Shown here piece after piece: positions 4,210-11,659 of a stretch of 11,659 nucleotides of DNA. Within the stretch, counting starts at the first letter, position 1; every line of letters begins with the position of its first letter. Both the position numbers and the translations under genes were made by a program. The stretch is from JACQHJ01 sp038063075 (lineage in GTDB: Bacteria > Patescibacteriota > Microgenomatia > Levybacterales > UBA12049), in the NCBI GenBank assembly GCA_038063075.1, contig JBBTVW010000003.1:1-11659 (forward strand), in the 5' to 3' direction. A model generated the notes under the pieces. It made no database searches. It saw nothing but the letters and a program-made list of their open reading frames with translations, and had not been told where the DNA came from.

Positions 4210-6013
4210 ATGAGAGCTGTCCGCAGTATTTTATTTGCCATCGTATTTATACTAGTTTTTCTAGTGTTTAAAGCTCCTGTATTTGCCCAAGGTGATATTC
4301 CTAAGGCAACCACCACAAACTATGAAACAAGAGATTTAAATGTTTGGTCTCAAAACGTAATTTTTGAAGTAATGTCAGCTTTTTCCTGTCAACTTGCAGG
4401 CGTTAATTTTAGTCACCAAGATCAAAAATGTCTTGGTTTTGATCCTAAAACTGGACAACTTGGATTTATAGATAATGGGGGTGGAGCATTAGGTCTTCTT
4501 ACTGGAGGAATCGCAATGCTTTATGTACCACCAGCAAATACAGCAAGTTATATTTCATACCTATCTCAAAATTTNNNNNNNNNNATCAAAACCAACTTAT
4601 GCCCAAAACCAAGGCGTTGGTTTTGATTCTATTAATCCTTTAATTGGAGTTTGGGGAGTATTTAGGGATATATCTTATTTTCTTTTTATTTTTGTTTTTA
4701 TATTAATTGGAATTGCAATTATGCTTAGGGCAAAGATTGATCCAAGAACAGTAATGACAATTCAAAATCAAATTCCAAAGCTTATTATTGGAATTATTAT
4801 GGTCACTTTTTCTTTTGCTGTTGCTGGACTTTTAATTGATCTTATGTGGGTTTCTACTTATGTTGTAATAAGAGTTATGAGCAACGCAGATAGCAACATT
4901 AGCGTAAGAAAAGCATCTGAAGGACTCTATAATCATCCAATAAGCTATTTTGACCTCATGGGAACAAGTGGAGATCAAAATACTAATAACACTGGGGAAT
5001 TTGGTGGAGTCGCTAATCTATCTCAAAATGGGGCAGGTAGCGTACAAAACATAATTAATTCATCTTTCGGACAAGTTGATCCCCCAAATCAAGAAACAAG
5101 GCCTGAAGAAGATAACTGCGCTGACATAATCTGCGATGCAGCAAATTATATAAAAACATTACCCATTCAACTACCATTCCTTCCTATAAATCTAAACGAC
5201 GTTATAAATTTTGTCACTAATCCTTTTGAAAGCGTAATGAGTGGAGTAGTAGGCTTTTTAGTAAGCTGGCTACTTGGTGGAATTGCATTCTTTATAATAA
5301 TAATTCTTTTACTTTGGAATCTTTTTAAACTTTGGCTTACTCTGCTTAAGTGCTACATAGGAATATTGGTTAATATAATTTTTGCACCACTTTGGATTAT
5401 GGGAGGTATTATTCCAGGAGCATCTTCCCTAGGCTTTTCGGGTTGGTTAAAAGATCTATTGGGCAATTTAGCAGTGTTTCCAGCAACCGTAGGTATATTT
5501 TTACTTGCAAAAATATTTATAGACCTATCTGACAAACCATTAGGGAAATTTTTTGTTCCACCACTTCTTGGTCATTTTAGTGGAGGAATAAATACTCTTG
5601 GACCATTAATTGCTCTAGGTTTTATATTAGCAGCTCCCCATGTTGCAGAAGGAGTTAAAAAAACAATTAAAGAGAAATTCAGTCTTGACCTTTCTGGTGT
5701 TAATGAAAGCGTTAAGCTTGCACAGGCCATGAGTACGGCTGGATTAGGTAATGTATGGACTAGTGCTACAAGGCGAGCTCATGATAATTACTCAGATGCA
5801 GGGTTTGCTAGGAGATTCGCTGCAAGAATAGTAGCAGGAAATAGATTAGGTAAAGCTTATCAAATTGAAAATCAATTAGAAAGCAAAGATAAACCTTTAA
5901 GTAAAATTAGAACTTGGAGATTAAAAACAGCAAAGACAATTTTAGCTCCTGAAAGAACATTAGTTGAAGGACATTCAGAACTTCCAGGATCAGGTAATTC
6001 TTCTAATACATAG
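4210..6013 (+). CDS. Multi-pass membrane protein, VirB6/TrbL-like type IV secretion component (contains a scaffold gap)
   Basis: One gene of roughly 600 codons, shown in two frames only because the N run at 4575-4584 has the wrong length; the true gap must be a multiple of 3. The N-terminus MRAVRSILFAIVFILVFLVF ending in APVFAQ is a signal peptide or first helix. After the gap, hydrophobic segments lie at about 4670-4726, 4781-4876, 5234-5317, 5333-5416, 5459-5521 and 5576-5638. A polar Asn/Gly/Ser-rich loop with two cysteines separates the second and third segments, and a soluble, probably cytoplasmic, tail of about 120 residues ends the protein. The helix pattern resembles the polytopic inner-membrane channel proteins VirB6/TrbL, and similar proteins occur beside type IV secretion or pilus genes in CPR genomes. 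No VirB4, VirD4 or pilin gene is in the window, so the role is inferred. It stops 9 bp from the convergent large gene. Confidence 0.65.
4575..4584. other. Scaffold gap (10 N) inside the VirB6/TrbL-like gene
   Basis: Ten undetermined bases. The coding frame before the gap (codons starting at 4210+3n) and after it (codons starting at 4586+3n) differ by one base, so the N count is a placeholder. Both sides read as continuous coding sequence. Confidence 0.98.
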
Positions 6014-6040
6014 GTAAACTGGCTATACCTTTGCATTTTT
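6012..6040. terminator. Weak hairpin between convergent genes
   Basis: AGGTA (6012-6016) can pair with TACCT (6026-6030) around a 9-nt loop, with a T-rich run following on the plus strand. It spans the two facing stop codons. With only 5 bp of mostly weak pairs it is a marginal bidirectional terminator. Confidence 0.25.
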
Positions 6041-9000
6041 AATAAACTCTTTGGCAATAGCTCCTAATATGCCACTACCTGATGATGCTATTTGCCTTGC
6101 AGCCAATTGTGCTTCTAATTGCCTTGGATCAACATGCCCTTTTTTTCTAATTGCCTCTAACTCTTTCGTGCTTAAGTAAGGAGTAATAACAATAGCTTGA
6201 CTTAAATCTCCCTCTTCTTTACCTTTTTGCTCTTTAATCTCAAGAGGAATACTTCCTAGCCACTCTTCAACTGCATCAAATTCTGCTAAAGAATAAAGCC
6301 TACGTCCAGAGTTATATCTTCTATGTCTCCATAACTCAACTGCAAATTCCCAACCAGCTAAATTTCTTGACATATGTTGTAACTCTTGATCAGCCATTTC
6401 CTCCTTATCAACAACTTCTTCTTCACCAACGCTATTAATTCTTATATATTGACCTTTATAATTTGTTCTACGTCTATATGAATGATCAAAAAGTGGCTTA
6501 CCAGTTTTCGCACTCTTTCTATCGAGACTATACATTCCCATACTTAAAGCCCCCTTGCCAAACATAAACTGTCCTAATGGCTTTGTTTCTACATGAGCTT
6601 TTCCATTTTCATCTTGAGACCATAGCCTCGTATTTCTATCAAAAAAATAAGTACCCATATCAAAAGCATATCTTAAGGCTTTTATATATTCAGCTCTTAC
6701 CTTAGATTCTTCTTCATAATTTGTTATCACTAATCTACCCGCTCTATCTAGTCCTAAAAATTTATCAAAATTTAATCCATGACTTTTCATGAAAAATTTA
6801 TATAAAGTAAGCGCATTTGTATATTGCTGTGCAGAAAGAGTAACCTCTTGACTTCCTTCAGAAAAATTAAATGGGTCAATTGGTCGACTTAAATCTATAT
6901 CGCTTCCCCATCCACCTTGTAATACTTCTAATAATGGTCTTTCAACGCCTGTTTTCTCATCTCTTACTCTTAATGCTTCCCACATTGTCATACAAAGCCT
7001 ATTTACTCCACCATAAATTGTGTCTAAGTCTCCATATCTACCTCTCCCTTGTGCCTGTCTTATTCTATAGTCCCTAAAATTCATTATCTTAGACAATCCA
7101 TCAAATCCATTTGCATTTGTGTCGTTTCTAGCACTAATCCCTGTCCAATACGTCATTGAAAAAGCCCACGCTTCTGCGTAATTTGCATCCTGAGCAGTTA
7201 AACTTTCTTTTCTTCCAATTGCGTTTATTATGCCAAACTTAAGAAGATCTTGTAGATATGGTTGCTTTCCAAACTTATTAAAGAAATTTAACTCATTTAA
7301 GCTTACTTTTTTTAGATCTTTTTCTTCAACAATATTTGCTTTTCTTAATAAAATACGATTAAATTCTTTTAAGTCTGCAATACTTGTAAAACCACTAGCT
7401 TGATATCGATCAAGAGCCCCAATTAATAAGGTATTTATTGCTGGGTCCTGATCATAACCTGCTTGGAGTGCGGAAACTAACTCATCATGATGTGCTGCAA
7501 TAAGGCCATCTAATAATTGATCTTGATCTTTCAATAGTCTCTTACCCTTATTGCCTTCCTCAACCTCCTTAATCTGTGCTTTCAACTCTGTACCAAATCT
7601 TGTTTTAATAATATATGCAACTACTCCTCTATAAAAATCGAGAGTTCCCTCTCTTCCCAAGACCTTGTCAAACATATTGTCATATGTAATATTTGGGTCC
7701 TCATTATCTACAACTTTAAATTCAGGTTTATAATCTGGGCTTGCTTGTGCTTTCGCAGAATCAGCTTGACCTGTTTCATTAAGATAATTAAAAGCAAGTA
7801 TCGCTGTTCTTATAGCCTGTCCTACTCCTGCAACTTCCCTTCTACCTTCAAGAGTAGCTAAAACTTGATCTTTATCTACAGATGGTAAAGTTAAAATATT
7901 ATAAAGCCTATCTTTATTTTTTGTAAAAATGTTAAGCATGTGAATACTTACTAATGCCTCTACGGCTTTTTCTTCGTTTCCTCCCATATTAATCCTATAT
8001 TTAACTTCATTATTGTGATTATTCTGAAATAACCACACTTCATAAAGTAAATGGTTTTTGAGCTCTTCATATAGTTTTGGCCTATCGCTTAGGCTTGGAT
8101 CCTGAAATCCACCATCTTTTGTTTGAGCTCTAAAATATCTAGGAGTCGTGATCATTTCCCCAAGGCCTATTTGCCTATAAGGAGTAGGAATATAAATACT
8201 GGAAAAAAGGTCTATTTCTGAATCTGGAGAAAATTCATGTTGATATATTACTTTTTCTCTTATCCAATCTAGAAAATTATGTATTTGTACTTCTCCTGCT
8301 TCATTTTTTAATTCTTTTTCTCCGCCTGGTCTCCACTCAGGAATCTCTGAATGAATAATTAAACCTATTAAATCTTCTAATCCTTCCGGTTGTATAACTG
8401 CACCTGCATCCTTTCTCTCTTTCTCATATATTTTCCAGACTACTTCTTGTCCTAATGAACGCAATTCTCCTGCTGCATCTTGAATTGATACTAAGCTATC
8501 ATTTCGTATAACACCATTATTCCAATCATTTTTTATTTGCCTTGCCCTAGCTAACCATGCCTCAGTCCTTGCATCTGCAGTAAAATTTCCTCTTTTTATC
8601 TCTTCTTCTATTAGATAAATTTGGCCAACTAATTGGGTGAAAGATAATGATGCCTCCCTAGCATCACCCGCAGTTGCAATATCAACAAAAGCATCTCGAA
8701 GAATATCCTCTGATGTTCTGGTATCTTTTCTAAAATTATTTAACGCCCTTTCAAGTTGCTCTTCCTCACTTCCTTCTACTTCAATCCATTTCTGCGTAGC
8801 TAAATCCATATCAATTTCTCCATTCAATAAGCGTTGTACAATATCATGTTTTACTTGTTCTTTTAAATCACGTTGCAGCTGCTCTTTGGCCGACTCAGGA
8901 GTAATAATGGGTTGATCTTCGTCTCTATGTTCTTCAGAATCCGAAGAAGATATGGATATTTGCTGGGAAGGTCTCCTAACTCCCTCTCTNNNNNNNNNNT

Positions 9001-9460
9001 AACTATAATTTGCTTTGTAGATAAACCCTGCTTCAGAATGGCTTCTTTTTATTATACCATTTCTTTCAACTATTTTTAATATACTTGTAGTACTGATAAA
9101 TGGATACTTTGTTATTATTTTTGTAGACCCTAACCCACTTTGGCCTTGAGTTTCTAAAATTGGCAAAGGAATTCCTGAAAATCCTCTTCTAGTTCTTTCA
9201 GGTCTTTTTATTCCTTTATTAGTTAAAAATACACCTAATTCTTCATCTGCTGCTTGGGTATCTGCAGCTGCTCTTCTAACGCCCACATCTATATCTGCAT
9301 GTGCTAAGTCTCCCAATGCTTGATCTCTATTAGGTGGTGGAATTGGGCTTTCATTTCTTTCGTCTGGCATAAATATATCTCCTGCAATTAGTGTAGGATT
9401 TAGGGCCTCAGTTGTCAATTCTGTTTGAACTGGTTTTGGAACTCCATCTCGCTCTCTCAT
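6023..9460 (-). CDS. Very large soluble protein of unknown function (about 1145 residues)
   Basis: The longest gene of the window, with no family I recognise. No signal peptide or membrane helix is visible, so it is probably cytoplasmic or exported by a non-Sec route. Residues 1-150 are Pro/Asp/Ala-rich and look disordered. The scaffold gap falls at residues 154-157, followed by a Ser/Asp/Glu-rich stretch (SISSSDSEEHRDEDQ) and then a long, charged, mainly helical region (about 190-420). The remainder is mixed and richer in aromatic residues and Arg, with motifs such as RRRTNYKGQYIRIN and QGRGRYGDLDTIYGG near 820-1020. No Walker, protease or nuclease signature was found by eye. It converges with the VirB6/TrbL-like gene (9 bp apart) and is divergent from the winged-helix regulator (72 bp between starts), which hints at a shared locus. 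The reading frame is open across the gap. It is a real gene by length; its function is unknown. Confidence 0.8.
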   Translation of the reverse strand: MRERDGVPKPVQTELTTEALNPTLIAGDIFMPDERNESPIPPPNRDQALGDLAHADIDVGVRRAAADTQAADEELGVFLTNKGIKRPERTRRGFSGIPLPILETQGQSGLGSTKIITKYPFISTTSILKIVERNGIIKRSHSEAGFIYKANYSXXXXREGVRRPSQQISISSSDSEEHRDEDQPIITPESAKEQLQRDLKEQVKHDIVQRLLNGEIDMDLATQKWIEVEGSEEEQLERALNNFRKDTRTSEDILRDAFVDIATAGDAREASLSFTQLVGQIYLIEEEIKRGNFTADARTEAWLARARQIKNDWNNGVIRNDSLVSIQDAAGELRSLGQEVVWKIYEKERKDAGAVIQPEGLEDLIGLIIHSEIPEWRPGGEKELKNEAGEVQIHNFLDWIREKVIYQHEFSPDSEIDLFSSIYIPTPYRQIGLGEMITTPRYFRAQTKDGGFQDPSLSDRPKLYEELKNHLLYEVWLFQNNHNNEVKYRINMGGNEEKAVEALVSIHMLNIFTKNKDRLYNILTLPSVDKDQVLATLEGRREVAGVGQAIRTAILAFNYLNETGQADSAKAQASPDYKPEFKVVDNEDPNITYDNMFDKVLGREGTLDFYRGVVAYIIKTRFGTELKAQIKEVEEGNKGKRLLKDQDQLLDGLIAAHHDELVSALQAGYDQDPAINTLLIGALDRYQASGFTSIADLKEFNRILLRKANIVEEKDLKKVSLNELNFFNKFGKQPYLQDLLKFGIINAIGRKESLTAQDANYAEAWAFSMTYWTGISARNDTNANGFDGLSKIMNFRDYRIRQAQGRGRYGDLDTIYGGVNRLCMTMWEALRVRDEKTGVERPLLEVLQGGWGSDIDLSRPIDPFNFSEGSQEVTLSAQQYTNALTLYKFFMKSHGLNFDKFLGLDRAGRLVITNYEEESKVRAEYIKALRYAFDMGTYFFDRNTRLWSQDENGKAHVETKPLGQFMFGKGALSMGMYSLDRKSAKTGKPLFDHSYRRRTNYKGQYIRINSVGEEEVVDKEEMADQELQHMSRNLAGWEFAVELWRHRRYNSGRRLYSLAEFDAVEEWLGSIPLEIKEQKGKEEGDLSQAIVITPYLSTKELEAIRKKGHVDPRQLEAQLAARQIASSGSGILGAIAKEFIKNAKV
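8990..8999. other. Scaffold gap (10 N) inside the large unknown gene
   Basis: Ten undetermined bases at residues 154-157 of the large protein. Here both sides are in the same frame at the printed length, but the length is probably a placeholder, as at 4575, so continuity of the N-terminal 153 residues with the rest is likely but not proven. Confidence 0.98.
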
Positions 9461-9496
9461 AATAAGCGCAGTTTAAGGGTATTTGATAAAATTAGC

Positions 9497-9526
9497 TTGA
9501 TATTTACCTTATAAAAAAATTACAAT
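9497..9526 (+). promoter_or_regulatory. Promoter of the ATPase/winged-helix regulator gene
   Basis: TTGATA (9497-9502), an 18-bp spacer and TACAAT (9521-9526, 5 of 6 matches). Only 6 nt lie between the -10 and the ATG at 9533, so the transcript is expected to begin at the start codon. It lies in the 72-bp region shared with the divergent large gene. Confidence 0.6.
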
Positions 9527-9532
9527 TAACAT

Positions 9533-10852
9533 ATGGATATCGAACACTTTGAATCGCTTTACCCAGAAGATACAAGATTTGTAGAAATAGAGAAAATTCT
9601 TTCCTTTGTAAAAGAAGGCAATTCTTGTCAAATTGTTTCAATTCCTGGCGTTGGCAGGTCAAATCTTTTAGGGTTACTTGCCTACAATACAAAAGTAAGA
9701 GAAAAGCATCTGGGAGAAAATCAAAAAAACTTTCATTTTGTTTATTTAAACTTTTCAGAAATTAAGAAAAAACCTTTGGTTGAAGCAACTAAATTTATTT
9801 TTCTTAGCTTAATTGACTCTTTAAGAGAAAGAAAGATGCTTAAAGAATATGAAATAGTTAATAACATATTCAAAGATAGTATGCAGGTAAAAGATGAGTT
9901 GGTGATTTTTTCTGGGCTTAAAAAAACTATTGATTACCTTGCTTTAGAAAAAAATCTAAATATTGTTTTCCTTTTTGATAGATTTGAAGAATATATTTCC
10001 GTTTTAGATAGTGAATTTTTTGCAAACCTAAGAGTACTTAGAAACAGAGCAAAATATAAATTTAGCGTTATTTTTTCTCTTAATCGTCCTCTTGAGGAAA
10101 CACTTGAAGCAACTTTAATGTCAGATTTTTACGAATTTGTTGCTGGAAAAATTGTCTACATTCCTCTTTATGACAAAATTGGCATGGATTTTAGAATTTC
10201 ATATTTAGAAAAAATTACTAATAAGAAAATAAATAAAAATCTTTTAGATGATATTTTTGACTTAACTGCTGGTCATAGTAATTTGATGAGACTTTGTGCT
10301 GAAAGTTCTCTCTCTGCAAAGCAAGAATTTGAAAATAAATTAGAGCTCAGACGCTTTTTCCTAGAACAAAAGTCTATTAGAAGCGCCCTTTTTGGCATCT
10401 GGAATCACTTAACTCCAGCTGAGCAAATTTCATTTGCAACAAATAATCTAAAAGGTTTAAATCATCTAGAAAATACCGAGCTTATTAAAGATGGCGTTGT
10501 AACAATATCTTTATTTAGTGATTATGTAAAAGAAAAATCTTCTTTACTTAATAATCAGCAAATACAAATTAATGAATTTGGAGAAATTGTAAAAGGAGAC
10601 ATTAATTTTTCTGATAGATTAACCTCTTTGGAGTTTAAACTATTAAAATTCTTAATTGAAAATAAAGATAGAATTATAGAAAAAGAGGAAATAATAAATG
10701 CAGTCTGGGGAGATCAAAAAACTGTTTTAGGAGTAACAGATCAAGCCCTTGATCAATTAATCTTTAGATTAAGAAAGAAAATTGAAGATAATCCAAACCT
10801 ACCCCAATATGTTCAAACTATAAAAGGGAGAGGATTTAAATTTGGAAATTAA
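9533..10852 (+). CDS. Regulator with N-terminal P-loop ATPase-like domain and C-terminal OmpR-type winged helix
   Basis: A 439-residue protein. Residues 31-50 look like a P-loop (VSIPGVGRSNLL), but the first glycine is S36 and the Walker A lysine is R42. A Walker B-like strand ends in FLFDRFEEY (146-154, D149 and E152), and VIFSLNRP (179-186) is a sensor-like strand. The middle (about 210-340) is helical, as in AAA/STAND-type ATPases. Residues 345-439 form a Trans_reg_C (OmpR/PhoB-type) winged helix: SLEFKLLKFLIENKDRIIEK, then a recognition-helix segment LDQLIFRLRKKIE and the wing YVQTIKGRGFKF. There is no receiver domain, so it is not a classical response regulator. It is probably a cytoplasmic DNA-binding regulator whose state may depend on nucleotide binding or a partner; its targets could include the flanking divergent genes. 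The domain order is clear; the signal is unknown. Confidence 0.85.
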   Translation: MDIEHFESLYPEDTRFVEIEKILSFVKEGNSCQIVSIPGVGRSNLLGLLAYNTKVREKHLGENQKNFHFVYLNFSEIKKKPLVEATKFIFLSLIDSLRERKMLKEYEIVNNIFKDSMQVKDELVIFSGLKKTIDYLALEKNLNIVFLFDRFEEYISVLDSEFFANLRVLRNRAKYKFSVIFSLNRPLEETLEATLMSDFYEFVAGKIVYIPLYDKIGMDFRISYLEKITNKKINKNLLDDIFDLTAGHSNLMRLCAESSLSAKQEFENKLELRRFFLEQKSIRSALFGIWNHLTPAEQISFATNNLKGLNHLENTELIKDGVVTISLFSDYVKEKSSLLNNQQIQINEFGEIVKGDINFSDRLTSLEFKLLKFLIENKDRIIEKEEIINAVWGDQKTVLGVTDQALDQLIFRLRKKIEDNPNLPQYVQTIKGRGFKFGN

Positions 10853-10857
10853 ATTAC

Positions 10858-10887
10858 TTGCATTTAATTCTATTTTTGAGCTAGGAT
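10858..10887 (+). promoter_or_regulatory. Possible promoter of the exported Cys-rich protein
   Basis: TTGCAT (10858-10863), an 18-bp spacer and TAGGAT (10882-10887), ending 6 nt before the GTG at 10894. Matches are modest, but the geometry equals that of the other leaderless promoters. Confidence 0.4.
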
Positions 10888-10893
10888 AAAGAT

Positions 10894-11659
10894 GTGTTAA
10901 GAAAAATAACCCTAATCATCTCAATATTATTAACTATCTTTTTTATACTCACCTCCAATCCAAATAAGGCAATTGCTGCCTGCCCAAGTAGACCCGCAGT
11001 ACCCTTAGAAACAGAGGTTGAAGGCGGAAGAGTAACTATAACTGTACGTTGGGATTTAATACCTAGTCAGGAATTTGATGAATCATGGAGGATTGAAGCG
11101 CCTGATTTATATATAACGATTTTTAGCCCAGATGGACAAAGAGTAAGTACAACAGGCATCAAATTTCCTAGCTCACAAGAAAGCAGATTTATCCAAACAA
11201 GTGGATTTAGTCCAGAAAAAACATACCGAATACATTTAACAAACGCTGACGAACTAGATGCTAATCCTCCAGTTAAAGGAGTATGTACATATGAGGTAGA
11301 TGATCCAGCTCCCACTTTTTCCGTTACAACATCTGAACTACCACCGCTCAAAGTAGGGGATGATTGCGAATTTAGTCGCCTTAAATGTGCTACTGGCACA
11401 TACTGTGCTTATAAAAACTTGGATACAACCCAACATAGAACTTGTCTTAAGCCACCAACTAGTGGAGAGGTTTGTCTCCCAGAAGCTCAAGGAAGCGTAT
11501 ATACGGGTCAGCAATGCGTAAACTCTTCTTGCCAAAAAAAGGATGATAAATTTGTTTGCACCGAAAATGTAGTTATCAAAACTCCTTGCGGAACTAAACA
11601 AAATGGAACAGAAGAAGAATTTATTAACAATGGTCAATGCGAAGAGGTACTTAGCGGCC
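10894..11659 (+). CDS. Exported cysteine-rich protein, possible lipoprotein, 3' end cut by window edge
   Basis: Open from a GTG at 10894 to the window end, 255 codons seen, no stop. An in-frame TAG at 10882 rules out a start further upstream, and the GTG fits the signal peptide: a basic LRK followed by a hydrophobic core (about 5-20). Cleavage could follow A28 (signal peptidase I, AIA). However, I27-A28-A29-C30 also fits a lipobox, so C30 may be lipidated. Residues about 40-135 have alternating beta-strand segments such as GGRVTITVRWDLI and YITIFSPDGQRV, like a fibronectin/Ig-type fold. The rest is cysteine-rich (twelve cysteines in all, ten after residue 150, e.g. C158, C165, C171), suggesting disulfide-bonded small modules. 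It is probably on the cell surface or secreted. The family is not recognised; export and Cys-richness are clear. Confidence 0.8.
   Translation, partial: MLRKITLIISILLTIFFILTSNPNKAIAACPSRPAVPLETEVEGGRVTITVRWDLIPSQEFDESWRIEAPDLYITIFSPDGQRVSTTGIKFPSSQESRFIQTSGFSPEKTYRIHLTNADELDANPPVKGVCTYEVDDPAPTFSVTTSELPPLKVGDDCEFSRLKCATGTYCAYKNLDTTQHRTCLKPPTSGEVCLPEAQGSVYTGQQCVNSSCQKKDDKFVCTENVVIKTPCGTKQNGTEEEFINNGQCEEVLSG

Noticed and set aside
3999..4271. Plus-strand open frame across the tRNA-Arg gene
   Set aside because: It runs antisense through a tRNA and into the start of the VirB6/TrbL-like gene; its composition is not protein-like.
6871..9079. Several short plus-strand open frames opposite the large minus-strand gene
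   Set aside because: They lie fully inside a long, consistent coding frame on the other strand and have no recognisable domains or promoters.
11067..11637. Minus-strand open frames opposite the Cys-rich exported gene
   Set aside because: The plus-strand frame has a signal peptide, cysteine spacing and a promoter; the opposite frames are shadows of it.
1..11659. CRISPR array or other regularly spaced repeats
   Set aside because: No repeated unit occurs at regular spacing; the only long exact repeat noticed is the 25-bp pair.

Overview
The window is AT-rich bacterial chromosome with tight gene packing, tRNA genes wedged between short ORFs, no Shine-Dalgarno sequences before starts, and several membrane proteins that resemble ones I associate with Candidate Phyla Radiation (Patescibacteria) genomes. 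I infer a CPR bacterium, perhaps a Microgenomates relative; no 16S rRNA or ribosomal protein is present to prove it. Two runs of ten N (4575-4584 and 8990-8999) are scaffold gaps, each inside a gene. All nine visible stop codons are TAA or TAG, and no in-frame TGA is seen in the genes.

Left part (1-1967): a ComF-like phosphoribosyltransferase (minus strand, running off the left edge) lies divergent from a histidine-phosphatase-family gene whose second catalytic histidine is replaced by serine. A MazE/AbrB-type antitoxin and PIN-domain (VapC-like) toxin pair follows. This pair is bracketed by a perfect 25-bp direct repeat made of the phosphatase 3' end, so it looks like an inserted cassette dropped between the phosphatase and a tRNA-Ser gene.

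Middle part (1968-4133): a tRNA-rich block. Four serine tRNAs with four different anticodons (GCT, TGA, GGA, CGA), together able to read all six serine codons, lie within 2 kb, plus a tRNA-Arg with the unusual anticodon GCG. Protein genes are threaded between them: a small VIT1/CCC1-type transporter starts 5 nt after a tRNA-Ser, and a Nudix hydrolase starts 2 nt after one tRNA-Ser and stops 10 nt before another. tRNA processing should therefore create the mRNA ends. Between tRNA-Arg and tRNA-Ser(CGA) is about 137 nt of self-complementary sequence, possibly a structured RNA of unknown type. A two-helix membrane protein of unknown function also sits here.

Right part (4134-11659): a multi-pass membrane protein resembling the VirB6/TrbL class of type IV secretion proteins, convergent with a very large (about 1145 residue) soluble protein I do not recognise; then a regulator with an N-terminal P-loop ATPase-like domain and a C-terminal OmpR-type winged helix; and the start of an exported cysteine-rich protein that runs off the right edge. 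The layout suggests a cell-surface or secretion locus with its own regulator, but that link is inference.

A pattern across the window is that -10 promoter hexamers end only 6-10 nt before start codons (genes at 607, 1242, 2765, 9533 and 10894). With the absence of Shine-Dalgarno sequences this points to largely leaderless mRNAs, with the tRNA-linked genes reaching a similar state by RNA processing.
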